Below are positions 1 to 6,090 of a DNA stretch of 7,581 bases, in pieces (the first letter of the stretch is position 1; the number at the start of each line of letters is the position of its first letter). The DNA comes from Lentisphaeria bacterium. Lineage in GTDB: Bacteria > Verrucomicrobiota > Lentisphaeria > Oligosphaerales > Oligosphaeraceae. The translations under genes were made by a program, and so were the position numbers. Below the pieces are notes generated by a model that saw nothing but the letters and a program-made list of their open reading frames with translations, ran no database searches and was not told the origin of the DNA. Where the stretch lies: NCBI GenBank assembly GCA_028699735.1, contig JAQVUB010000111.1, positions 1-7,581 of the forward strand, given 5' to 3'.

Positions 1-752
1 TCGGAAACATATCCGGTATATCCGATTCGTTTCAGTTCCGCAAGAGCCTCCGTCCAGCGGACGGTACCCTGTCCCATCAGGCAGGATTTCTTCTTCAACG
101 GGGTGCGTGACTCCAGAATCCAGTCTTTGACATGGACATGAAAAAGGTGCCTTCCGGCCTTGCGCACGGCTTCTGCGCCGCTTTCCACGCCGGCCAATTC
201 GACCCAGGCATAGTCAAACAGCATGCCGACATTGGCCATATTGACGTCTTCAATCAGGCGGACTGTATCGCGGACGCTCATCGTCAACGAACCAATATGA
301 GTTTCAATGCAAATACGCACACCGAAACGGGCGGCGTATTCCGCAGTCTCCTGAATCCCGCTCACCGTGCGGCTCCAGACATCACTGAACCAGATTCCCG
401 GCTGGCTGAATGGCTCAACTCCACCATAAACGCGCACCAGCGGACACTGCAGAATCGCTGCAATTTCAATGACCCTTTTCAGATTTTGCAGTACTTTTGC
501 GCGTTCCTCGAGGGCAACAAAGTTTTTATAATAGGAGGTCAGGCAGGAAAATGCCATCCCTTCCTGCATGGCAACCGTGAAAATTTTCTTTGCCTCTTCA
601 TTGCTGATCTTTTCGCTGTCAATTTGTCCATCAGCTGCCACCCTCACTTCAATTCCATCGTAGCCAATTTGTTTGAACAGTCTGATGACTTCAAAGATAT
701 CCCGGCCTGGCGCTCCCATGGTATGCCCGGAAAATAAAATGCGCTCATTCAT
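1..752 (-). CDS. Sugar phosphate isomerase/epimerase (xylose-isomerase-like TIM barrel), C-terminus cut by window edge
   Basis: The minus strand reads open from an ATG at 752 to the window edge, giving 250 residues (MNERILFSGHTMGAPG...) and no stop. The frame has the pattern of the AP-endonuclease-2-like TIM-barrel superfamily: YDGIEV at residues 31-36, IETH at 149-152, MLFDYAW at 177-183, HVHVKD at 205-210 and GQGTVRW at 227-233. Glu34, Glu150, Asp180 and His206/208 sit where the family binds its divalent metal; a last acidic ligand would lie just past the edge, after GYTGYVS. These proteins isomerise or epimerise sugars or inositols in the cytoplasm, and the substrate cannot be told from sequence. 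A GGGAG lies about 10 nt before the ATG. The gene follows the LacI-type gene by 42 bp with no promoter seen between, so the two are probably co-transcribed. It is a distant paralogue of the isomerase at 3129-3944. Probably only 20-40 residues are missing. Confidence 0.9.
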   Translation of the reverse strand, partial: MNERILFSGHTMGAPGRDIFEVIRLFKQIGYDGIEVRVAADGQIDSEKISNEEAKKIFTVAMQEGMAFSCLTSYYKNFVALEERAKVLQNLKRVIEIAAILQCPLVRVYGGVEPFSQPGIWFSDVWSRTVSGIQETAEYAARFGVRICIETHIGSLTMSVRDTVRLIEDVNMANVGMLFDYAWVELAGVESGAEAVRKAGRHLFHVHVKDWILESRTPLKKKSCLMGQGTVRWTEALAELKRIGYTGYVS

Positions 753-794
753 CTTCGTTTGACTCCCTGTGTAATGTTCACTTTTTGACGTTTC

Positions 795-1802
795 TCACAA
801 AATGGTGGTTCCCCCGGGAACAAAGACACCGTTGGAAATGCAATTCTCGCCGCGTTCTCCAGCTTTGATTTGTTGTGCTATGGCAACGGCATGCCTGGTC
901 ATCGTTGCGATATCCGGATCGATCGTGGTCAATTCCGGTTGCAAAAAGTTTGACAACAGGGAATGACAGTCATAGCAGGCTATGCCAGCTTGCTCCGGAA
1001 CGGCAACTCCATTTTTCAAAAACAACTTCAACAGCAAGGCTGCTGGATAGTATTGCGGCAGAAAAAAAAGAGACGGAGTATCAGGGCGGTGAAGAGCAAA
1101 CAACTCCATCACCTGCTGCTCAGGAGATAATTCGGCATCCAGATCACAATGTTCAAAAGTTGCATTGTTCTTTTGCAAACCTTCCATAAATCCCCTGATC
1201 CGCTTTTCTTCACTGTGGGAAGGTCTTTTGCAACAACCCAGAACGCAGCGGCGATAATATCCTCCAGCAAAGATCCGATCAGCCATCGAACAACAGGCCT
1301 CATGATCATTGCCATAGGAACAGCAATAACCGGCCACATCGCGATTCAACAGGACAATATTGGTAAAATTGTGCTGCTTCTTTTGCAGAAACAAATGATC
1401 CTCCGATGCAGTTCCCAGTACAAGCACAACATCAAATTTTGAACTGCGAGATGGAGTCAGAACTTTTTGCAGCAGCCCGGGATAAAACAATTCATAGGAT
1501 GCTTTCAAGGGTAATTCTACCGACAATGCACTCAGCGTATGGTTGACTTGAGCCATGAAATCAGAAAATTGCGAATACAGCCAGGGACTGAGTATCAACA
1601 GAGTCAGAGGAAGATTTTTCTGTTGTGACAAGGCAACCGCAACTGCATCCGGACGATAATTCAACTTGTGACTGGTTTCGAGAACTTTCATCACCGTGCG
1701 GGATGATAAACCAAGAGAGGAACGCTTCTGATTCAAGACAAAAGAGACGGTGGCCTTCGATACCCCGCTCAGTTTAGCAATGTCGTCCATTGTGACTTTC
1801 AC
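795..1802 (-). CDS. LacI-family transcriptional repressor
   Basis: This is a 335-residue protein of usual LacI/GalR length. Residues 5-25 (MDDIAKLSGVSKATVSFVLN) are a textbook LacI helix-turn-helix, followed by NYRPDAVAVALSQQ at about 48-61, the hinge helix with the leucine that enters the minor groove. The rest is a periplasmic-binding-protein-like effector domain, with LTTIDPD at 291-297 and VPGGTTIL at the end as family landmarks. The start is GTG at 1802, because CAGGAG at 1811-1816 lies 8 nt upstream. The ATG four codons later is the alternative. The effector domain carries 11 cysteines, all after residue 159, including three CC pairs (160-161, 170-171, 190-191), which is unusual. Function: a cytoplasmic DNA-binding repressor that senses a sugar-like ligand, probably controlling itself and the isomerase gene 42 bp downstream. 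The ligand is unknown. Confidence 0.95.
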   Translation of the reverse strand: MKVTMDDIAKLSGVSKATVSFVLNQKRSSLGLSSRTVMKVLETSHKLNYRPDAVAVALSQQKNLPLTLLILSPWLYSQFSDFMAQVNHTLSALSVELPLKASYELFYPGLLQKVLTPSRSSKFDVVLVLGTASEDHLFLQKKQHNFTNIVLLNRDVAGYCCSYGNDHEACCSMADRIFAGGYYRRCVLGCCKRPSHSEEKRIRGFMEGLQKNNATFEHCDLDAELSPEQQVMELFALHRPDTPSLFFLPQYYPAALLLKLFLKNGVAVPEQAGIACYDCHSLLSNFLQPELTTIDPDIATMTRHAVAIAQQIKAGERGENCISNGVFVPGGTTIL

Positions 1803-1810
1803 AGCCTGAA

Positions 1811-1816
1811 CTCCTG
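1811..1816 (-). promoter_or_regulatory. Ribosome binding site that sets the GTG start of the LacI-type gene
   Basis: The minus strand reads CAGGAG here, 8 nt before GTG at 1802. The first ATG (four codons downstream) would be about 20 nt away, so the GTG start is preferred. Confidence 0.7.
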
Positions 1817-1831
1817 AAAATTGTTAACGTA

Positions 1832-1839
1832 AACCGGTT
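1832..1839. promoter_or_regulatory. Candidate LacI-family operator (AACCGGTT)
   Basis: AACCGGTT is a perfect 8-bp palindrome with the central CG common in LacI-family operators. It directly abuts the TATAAT of the repressor's own promoter and would cover the transcription start, which fits negative autoregulation. I saw no equally clear copy elsewhere in the window, so which other genes are controlled is not shown. Confidence 0.5.
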
Positions 1840-1867
1840 ATTATAAGATAAACTAACATGTCATAAA
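1840..1867 (-). promoter_or_regulatory. Candidate promoter of the LacI-type gene and downstream isomerase
   Basis: The minus strand has a perfect -10 hexamer TATAAT (1840-1845). Sixteen bases upstream is a weak -35, TTTATG (1862-1867, three of six matches). Transcription would start near 1833, inside the AACCGGTT palindrome, leaving a leader of about 30 nt. The weak -35 is the main doubt. Confidence 0.55.
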
Positions 1868-1930
1868 GTAAATGCAAATCTATTTATTAATTTTTTTCAT
1901 CCTTTTTTAGAAACTGGTATCGGGGGGATT

Positions 1931-2047
1931 CTTTTTGAACAACGAAAAACACGAAAAGACCCGAAAAATATTCATGGAAATAACGACGCATTCTCGCAGT
2001 AAAAACAGCTTCCATGAATTTTTTCTGGTCTTTTCGTTTTTTTTGTT
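1931..2047. repeat. Foldback repeat, full copy 1 (long imperfect inverted repeat)
   Basis: The left arm (1941-1979, beginning AACGAAAAACACGAAAAGAC) and the reverse complement of the right arm (2010-2047) agree at about 35 of 39 positions, with a 30-nt loop between. The outer flank CTTTTTGAACAACG is shared in inverted form with copies 2 and 3, so the element probably extends to about 1931 or slightly beyond. The loop holds AGTAAAAA, also found in the loop of copy 2. It lies between the stop of the kinase-like gene and the promoter of the LacI-type gene. It has no coding potential of its own and would form a long hairpin in RNA or single-stranded DNA. Confidence 0.85.
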
Positions 2048-2068
2048 TTTATCTTTTGAGCCCCCGGG

Positions 2069-2857
2069 TCAGGATACGTCCGTAAGATGTTTTTTTCTGC
2101 CGGTCAGTTGCTTGATAAATTGCCGGTAGAACTTTTGCCGCAAAAAGCGTCCCACCCGCAAAAACCAGGGTTGCTTGTCGAGATATTGATTCAGCTCACC
2201 ATCCAGCAGATCGGGATAATAGGATTCAGTGATGGATGCCAACGAATAAAGATCAGACTTACGGGCAACGTTAAAGAATAATCGGCACAGAGAGAATTTC
2301 TTGTGATCCGGACATTTTATCATAGCGGTAGCCCAATCGATCAAAATGGGAACGTCTCCTGGAAGCCGAAGAATATTGGCACGCCGAAAATCCCCGTGGG
2401 AAACTCCAATTTGGTGCAAATCCCGGGTCAGGGAAATCAGGTTCTGAAAGAACAATGGCGAAGGGCGCTCGGTTTCACTGTATTTTTCATTTTTCATTAA
2501 TTGCGAAGCACCGGAAATATATTCCATCAGCAGGCTGTCGGAGTTCAGCAGGGTGATCGCCTTGGGTGCATGCCGAAAACCCTTTTTTTGCAGAAAAAGC
2601 AGCGCGTTGTATTCATTTCGGATACTGATCCGTCCCAGCAGGATCCTGATCAAAAACGGTTGCCTGGCAAAAGTTTTCAATAAATATTCAGTGCCGTCAC
2701 AGGTACGCAAGACATAGGTATCAGTATTCCCCCAGGATGTCGCTTTGCGAAGCAGACCCCCTCTGCGCAACAACTCTGCAAAGGACGGCCATTGATCCAG
2801 TGAATCCGGCAGAAAATCCGCAGGGCAGCTGTCATTTTTCCTGCTGTCACCTTGCAT
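2069..2857 (-). CDS. Kdo/WaaP-type kinase-like protein
   Basis: This 262-residue protein has the minimal layout of an atypical protein-kinase fold. A nucleotide-binding strand region ATSWGNTDTYVLR lies at 39-51, YLLKTF carries the likely ATP-binding lysine (Lys61), and NEYNAL its partner glutamate (Glu82). MEYISG at 111-116 is a hinge-like segment. The catalytic loop is HGDFRRANIL (154-163, Asp156 and Asn161), and LIDWATA (172-178, Asp174) takes the place of the DFG motif. HGDxRRxNIL with IDxATA is typical of the lipopolysaccharide Kdo/WaaP kinase group and its RIO-like relatives, which use ATP to phosphorylate LPS core sugars or proteins. All key residues are present, so it is probably active; the substrate is unknown. 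It has no signal peptide and a very basic C-terminus (RQKFYRQFIKQLTGRKKH) that might touch the membrane. Start: ATG at 2857 with AGGA very close (3 nt) or GAAGGA at about 11 nt. It lies 271 bp from the isomerase upstream and has no evident metabolic link to its neighbours. Confidence 0.85.
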   Translation of the reverse strand: MQGDSRKNDSCPADFLPDSLDQWPSFAELLRRGGLLRKATSWGNTDTYVLRTCDGTEYLLKTFARQPFLIRILLGRISIRNEYNALLFLQKKGFRHAPKAITLLNSDSLLMEYISGASQLMKNEKYSETERPSPLFFQNLISLTRDLHQIGVSHGDFRRANILRLPGDVPILIDWATAMIKCPDHKKFSLCRLFFNVARKSDLYSLASITESYYPDLLDGELNQYLDKQPWFLRVGRFLRQKFYRQFIKQLTGRKKHLTDVS

Positions 2858-2998
2858 CTGTCCTAATATCCTTCACTGGAAAAAATGACGTATGTGCAAA
2901 CTTCCACCGGATGTTTCTGAAAAGTCATTGAACACAGCCAGAAAATGTCACAAATCATACCCGAAGAAAAAAATAAAGTGCATGGAAGACAAAAACAT

Positions 2999-3032
2999 AC
3001 CGTAAAGTATAATAAAAAATATACTTTACGGT
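2999..3032. repeat. Perfect 13-bp inverted repeat: candidate operator or weak terminator
   Basis: ACCGTAAAGTATA (2999-3011) and TATACTTTACGGT (3020-3032) are exact reverse complements around an 8-nt A/T loop. The site lies about 97 nt past the stop of the minus-strand isomerase and about 140 nt before the kinase-like start. On the minus strand the hairpin is followed by ATGTTTTTG, so it could be a terminator for the isomerase, although the stem is AT-rich and the T-run short. The other reading is a dyad operator for an unlinked regulator. Confidence 0.6.
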
Positions 3033-3128
3033 CTGCGAAATTCAACGCAGGTGCGTCGGGAAACTATGCAGTTGGCATTTCGTGGTATCAAAAATTCCTT
3101 TTTTACCAGGATGCACTGACGGATTACG

Positions 3129-3944
3129 TCATTCAAAATAAGTTTGCAGGGTTTTTAGTTCCGGGGCAACCGTTTCGCGCGGGCCATTGCTACCCTGCAG
3201 ATAAGATTCCAAAGCCACCCAGCCTTGATATCCAGCGGCCTTGATTTTCCTGGCTATCGCCTGGTTTGCAATCATCCCCTGCCCAAAGTGAGTCCCTGCA
3301 TAGCCACGGGCATTTTCAGCTGCCTGAAAATCCTTAAAATGAAAATGACAGCTATGCGGGATTAAGCGATCAAAATTATCCTCAGCATTTTCATTGACGG
3401 CCTTGAAATTCCCAGTGTCGAAAACAAATTTTACCCGGTTCCCCGTCAGACGGATAATTTCCAGGCAATCTGCTGCGGAGCAGATCAGGCCGGGAGAAGG
3501 ATCAAAGTCTTCAAATGCGAGCACCATTCCGCGCTTTTCAATATCATCGACAAAATTCATCATTCCCTCAGCAATCCAGCGTTGTGCTTCCCCAGCACTG
3601 AGTTTCTCCGGCAGTCTGCAACCGGCCAGATGGACGATTTCCGTACCGAACGACTCACAGATATCAATCCCTTTGCGCATCTTGTCATACTCCGCATCAC
3701 GCTGCAATCCGGCCGGTTCGGCCAGATTGGCCAGCAAATCCATTACCGGCATACAGAGTTTGAGCTCCCGCATTTTAAGCTGATAACGTTGCAGAAGAGC
3801 TGCCTGGTCAAAAAAATGGTTGCAGAAAGCTTCCACTCCGTCAGCGCCAGCCTCCGCCAGAATCTCCAGCAAAGTTTCGTGAGAGCCCGCTTCACTGCCA
3901 GCCCAACCCGAATACATAAATGTCATAACCGCAAATTTTACCAT
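3129..3944 (-). CDS. Sugar phosphate isomerase/epimerase (xylose-isomerase-like TIM barrel)
   Basis: This is a complete 271-residue protein of normal family length. Motifs in order: ADGVEAF (34-40, Glu38), IVHLAGCRLP (103-112), LAFEDFDPSPG (142-152, Glu145), VKFVFDTGNF (171-180, Asp176), CHFHFKD (199-205, His200/202), FGQGMI (220-225) and WVALESY (242-248, Glu246). Glu145, Asp176, His200/202 and Glu246 fit the metal-binding set of the family, so it is probably an active metal-dependent isomerase or epimerase. The open frame extends to a TTG at 3974, but ATG at 3944 is chosen because AGAAAGG lies 11 nt upstream and the first strand of the barrel (VKFAVMTFMYSG) begins right after it. It is transcribed away from the Lrp/AsnC-Gfo-GH29 group and may supply a later step of the same pathway. 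It is a distant paralogue of the isomerase at 1-752. The exact substrate is not determined. Confidence 0.93.
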   Translation of the reverse strand: MVKFAVMTFMYSGWAGSEAGSHETLLEILAEAGADGVEAFCNHFFDQAALLQRYQLKMRELKLCMPVMDLLANLAEPAGLQRDAEYDKMRKGIDICESFGTEIVHLAGCRLPEKLSAGEAQRWIAEGMMNFVDDIEKRGMVLAFEDFDPSPGLICSAADCLEIIRLTGNRVKFVFDTGNFKAVNENAEDNFDRLIPHSCHFHFKDFQAAENARGYAGTHFGQGMIANQAIARKIKAAGYQGWVALESYLQGSNGPRETVAPELKTLQTYFE

Positions 3945-3955
3945 GATCGAAAAAA

Positions 3956-3962
3956 CCTTTCT
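3956..3962 (-). promoter_or_regulatory. Ribosome binding site that sets the isomerase ATG at 3944
   Basis: The minus strand reads AGAAAGG here, with 11 nt to the ATG at 3944. This is on the long side, but it supports the ATG over the upstream in-frame TTG at 3974, which has no purine-rich site before it. Confidence 0.5.
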
Positions 3963-4001
3963 GCAAAAAATCAAGAACTAAGATGAAAAGAAAGCGCTGT
4001 T

Positions 4002-4032
4002 GGGCACTGCTGCAATTCAAGCAGTGAGACCC
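4002..4032 (-). promoter_or_regulatory. Hairpin in the 5' leader of the isomerase mRNA
   Basis: CACTGCT (4005-4011) and AGCAGTG (4020-4026) form a perfect 7-bp stem around an 8-nt loop. GGG at 4002-4004 can pair with CCC at 4030-4032 across a small bulge. It lies a few bases after the predicted transcription start on the minus strand and has no T-run, so it is more likely a leader structure or operator than a terminator. Confidence 0.45.
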
Positions 4033-4051
4033 TGACAACAACTTTATTCAT

Positions 4052-4079
4052 AATATACCATTTCCCGGTAATCTGTCAG
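4052..4079 (-). promoter_or_regulatory. Candidate promoter for the isomerase at 3129-3944
   Basis: The minus strand has CTGACA (4074-4079, five of six -35 matches), a 16-bp spacer and TATATT (4052-4057, five of six -10 matches). Transcription would start near 4045, giving a leader of about 100 nt that includes the hairpin at 4002-4032. Confidence 0.55.
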
Positions 4080-4102
4080 CTGAGTGCAGCGGTATTTTTT
4101 TT

Positions 4103-4214
4103 ACAACGAAAGACACTAACGACCCGAAAAAATTTCATGGGATGAACAACGAATTCCTCCAGTAAAAATCGTTTCCCATGAAATTTTTTCGGGTCGGTTC
4201 GTGCTTTTTGTTGT
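4103..4214. repeat. Foldback repeat, full copy 2 (long inverted repeat)
   Basis: The left arm (4103-4141) and right arm (4175-4214) pair almost completely. The inner 22 bp of each arm (from CGACCCG through the A-run to CATGGG) are perfect complements, while the outer part has four mismatches and one gap. The loop is 33 nt and shares AGTAAAAA with copy 1. Outside the right arm, the reverse complement of GAATTCCT and its preceding A-run matches the ATTCTTTTT flank of copy 1, so the true element may run to about 4232. It sits between two divergent promoters. No target-site duplication or protein-coding capacity was seen. Confidence 0.87.
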
Positions 4215-4297
4215 TAAAAAGAATTCCTCTGTTACCAAGTTTAACTGACGCATTACATTTCCCGGAAAAAGCAAATGCAGATACCCTTCCTCCGCTC

Positions 4298-4326
4298 TTG
4301 AAAATTCCGCTTTGCTTACGTATATT
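4298..4326 (+). promoter_or_regulatory. Candidate promoter of the Lrp/AsnC - Gfo/Idh/MocA - GH29 group
   Basis: TTGAAA (4298-4303) and TATATT (4321-4326) are separated by exactly 17 bp, with good matches to both sigma-70 hexamers. Transcription would start near 4333 and leave a leader of about 115 nt before the ATG at 4448. GGATC and GATCC in this leader could pair around a 20-nt loop, but this is weak. Confidence 0.6.
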
Positions 4327-4447
4327 TAGCAAAGGATCGGAAGTGACATCATGCGCTTGATCCTGACCAATCAAATTCAGCGCAAACCGTCTGTTTGTTC
4401 GGCAGCCCTCCTTTGCCTTTGCCAGTAACTGTATTGCGAGAACTATC

Positions 4448-4912
4448 ATGGATCGGATGGATAAAAAAATCATTGCCTGTCTGGTGGAAGACGGACGCAA
4501 AAGCAATAACGAAATTGCCCGTTTGCTGAAAATTTCGGAGGGGACGGTTCGCAACCGCATCCGTCGTCTGACCGACAGTGGCCTGTTGAAAATTGTTGGC
4601 ATGACAGCGCCGGATGCCCTGCCGGATCAAGAATTGGTGCTGATTGGAGTCAAGGTGGCAGTCAGCAAGGATTTGACTGATATTGCCGAAAAAATCTCCC
4701 GTTTGCCGGAAGTCCAGGCCGCCTCGATCACTACGGGGCGCTATGATATCATGGTCGAAGCACTGCTGAAGGTAAAGTCCGGGCCAATCGATTTCCTTTA
4801 TGGCTCACTCTCCAGAATCCAGGGCATCACCGCCACCGAAACCTTCATGATCATGAAAAGCTTCAATAAATGGATCATCCCGCAAAGCGATTTCACCTGC
4901 GGCAAAGATTAA
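4448..4912 (+). CDS. Lrp/AsnC-family transcriptional regulator
   Basis: This 154-residue protein has normal Lrp/AsnC length and order. The winged helix-turn-helix fills about residues 3-50 (MDKKIIACLVEDGRKSNNEI, then LLKISEGTVRNRIRRLTDSG). The rest is the ligand-binding dimerisation (RAM/AsnC_C) domain, with VLIGVKV at about 64-70, LPEVQAASITTGRYDIMVEA near 88-107 and GITATETFMIMKSFNKW close to the end. Family members bind DNA as dimers to octamers and usually sense amino acids. Here the gene leads a carbohydrate gene group, so its ligand may not be an amino acid; that is inference. The ATG is preceded only by a weak GCGAG-type site. The Gfo/Idh/MocA gene starts 41 bp after its TAA with no promoter seen between, so they are probably co-transcribed. 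A run of eight C follows the stop codon directly. Confidence 0.94.
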   Translation: MDRMDKKIIACLVEDGRKSNNEIARLLKISEGTVRNRIRRLTDSGLLKIVGMTAPDALPDQELVLIGVKVAVSKDLTDIAEKISRLPEVQAASITTGRYDIMVEALLKVKSGPIDFLYGSLSRIQGITATETFMIMKSFNKWIIPQSDFTCGKD

Positions 4913-4953
4913 CCCCCCCCTGTCCCCTTTTACATCAAGCAAGTTTGGATTTC

Positions 4954-6048
4954 ATGAAAAAAATTCGTCTTGGAATCGTTGGTCTTGGGCGCCGTGGCAG
5001 AAGCATGTTTGCTTTGGCTGCGGAATCATTCGAACAGGTCATCCCTGCAGCTGGCTGTGACCTTGATGATAAAATATGGATGGAAAAACAAAATAAGGAG
5101 ACGCTTTCACTTGCCGAAAAATACCCCGATGCCACATTTTTTACGGACTACGACCGCATGCTCTCGGAAACAAGTCTCGATGCAATCCTGGTCGAAACAC
5201 CGGCCAATATCCATGCGGAATTTTGCATGAAGGCTCTCGAACGGGGCATTGCAGTGCTCTCTGACGTGCCTTTTGCCGCCAGCCTGGATGAAGGAAACCG
5301 GCTATGGGATTGCGTCCGCAAAACCGGCGCTCTGTTCATGGCTGGGGCCAACCCCAATGAATGGGGCTTTGTGGAAGCGATGGTCGATCTGTATCAGAAG
5401 GGGCTGCTGGGAGAATTGTCACTGCTCGAAGCCGAATATATCCACGATGTGCGCTACCTCTGGAAATCAACGCCTTGGCGAAACTCGGGAGCCTTCTGGC
5501 CGATCACCTATTGCACCCACTCATTAGGGCCGCTGCTGCGCATTCTTAAAGAAGACTTGCGCTATGTCTCTTGCCTGGGAACCGGCTCGAAAATCTGTCC
5601 GGACGACCCGACCCGTCAGGATATGATGTGCGCTCATTTCCGAACGGGAAACAATGTCGTCGTCCGCTTAATGACTTCCTTTATCAACAATGCCCATATC
5701 GGATTGCATTCCTACCGGGTCTTCGGAACGACAGGCTATTTTGAACGCTTCTCCGGCAGGGGAAAACTGGCGCCGGCCACCTTTTTTTCCAGTGAGAAAC
5801 TTTATGGTGCCCATGACCTGACGGAATTACCGGTCAACCTCCAGCGTCATGAATTGACAGCCAGTGCCGATGCGGGACATGGCGGCGCCGATCAGGCACT
5901 CCTGCAACGCTTCTTTATGGCCCTGGAAAATCAGGCCGAACCCATAGATATCCGCGAGGGACTGCGCATGACCTTCCCGGGAATCTATGCCTGTGAATCC
6001 GCACGCAAAGGCGGACAACTCGTGGAAATCAAATATCCCTGGGATTGA
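4954..6048 (+). CDS. Gfo/Idh/MocA-family oxidoreductase-like protein ('CTHSLGP' subgroup)
   Basis: This is a 364-residue protein of normal family length. Residues 3-24 begin a Rossmann fold with GIVGLGRRG (7-15) for NAD(P) binding. ILVETPANIHAEF (78-90) is the conserved strand-turn before the substrate site, and the C-terminal alpha/beta domain carries EYIHDVRYLW (161-170), YCTHSLGPLL (186-195, His189) and GHGGAD (309-314). Classical members have EKP with a catalytic lysine; here the motif is SDVP (103-106), with Val in place of Lys. From memory, the CTHSLGP subgroup common in planctomycete-like bacteria often has EVP or similar there, so it may use another mechanism, as the NAD-dependent GH109 glycosidases do. 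ATG 4954 is chosen because the Rossmann strand begins at once; the longer frame from 4870 overlaps the regulator. The ribosome site is weak (TTTGGAT). No signal peptide is visible. It probably acts on a sugar in the cytoplasm, with unknown substrate. Confidence 0.93.
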   Translation: MKKIRLGIVGLGRRGRSMFALAAESFEQVIPAAGCDLDDKIWMEKQNKETLSLAEKYPDATFFTDYDRMLSETSLDAILVETPANIHAEFCMKALERGIAVLSDVPFAASLDEGNRLWDCVRKTGALFMAGANPNEWGFVEAMVDLYQKGLLGELSLLEAEYIHDVRYLWKSTPWRNSGAFWPITYCTHSLGPLLRILKEDLRYVSCLGTGSKICPDDPTRQDMMCAHFRTGNNVVVRLMTSFINNAHIGLHSYRVFGTTGYFERFSGRGKLAPATFFSSEKLYGAHDLTELPVNLQRHELTASADAGHGGADQALLQRFFMALENQAEPIDIREGLRMTFPGIYACESARKGGQLVEIKYPWD

Positions 6049-6090
6049 CCAGGTTATACGTTCGAGAACCAGGGTAACGGAGAAATTCTG

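Larger units (their letters stand above)
3945..4447. other. Divergent intergenic region with two promoters and one foldback repeat
   Basis: These 503 bp separate the minus-strand isomerase from the plus-strand Lrp/AsnC-type gene. I find no credible gene in them. From left to right they contain a hairpin in the isomerase leader (4002-4032), a minus-strand promoter candidate (4052-4079), foldback copy 2 (4103-4214), a block containing GACGCATTAC shared with the fucosidase upstream region (4247-4256), a plus-strand promoter candidate (4298-4326) and a leader of roughly 115 nt. Short open frames here run through the repeat and have no start signals. Confidence 0.7.

Noticed and set aside
132..737. 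Plus-strand open frame of 201 residues
   Set aside because: It lies opposite the truncated isomerase, whose frame has clear family motifs; the plus-strand translation has none.
2863..3045. Small hydrophobic minus-strand frame of 60 residues in the isomerase-kinase gap
   Set aside because: It has a membrane-like stretch, but it starts just past the inverted repeat without a convincing ribosome site, and its low-complexity A/T content explains the hydrophobic codons.
3945..3974. TTG start giving a 281-residue isomerase
   Set aside because: No ribosome site precedes the TTG, and AGAAAGG supports the ATG at 3944, where the first barrel strand begins.
4135..4602. Minus-strand open frame across foldback copy 2 and the Lrp/AsnC-type gene
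   Set aside because: It reads through the repeat and antisense to a clear regulator gene, with no domain of its own.
4913..4920. Run of eight C after the Lrp/AsnC-type stop as a phase-variable tract
   Set aside because: It lies between genes and outside the promoter, so a length change would not alter a reading frame; no functional reason was seen.
4870..4953. N-terminal extension of the Gfo/Idh/MocA protein
   Set aside because: The extra 28 residues overlap the end of the Lrp/AsnC-type gene, cross the C-run, and precede a Rossmann strand that normally sits at the very N-terminus.
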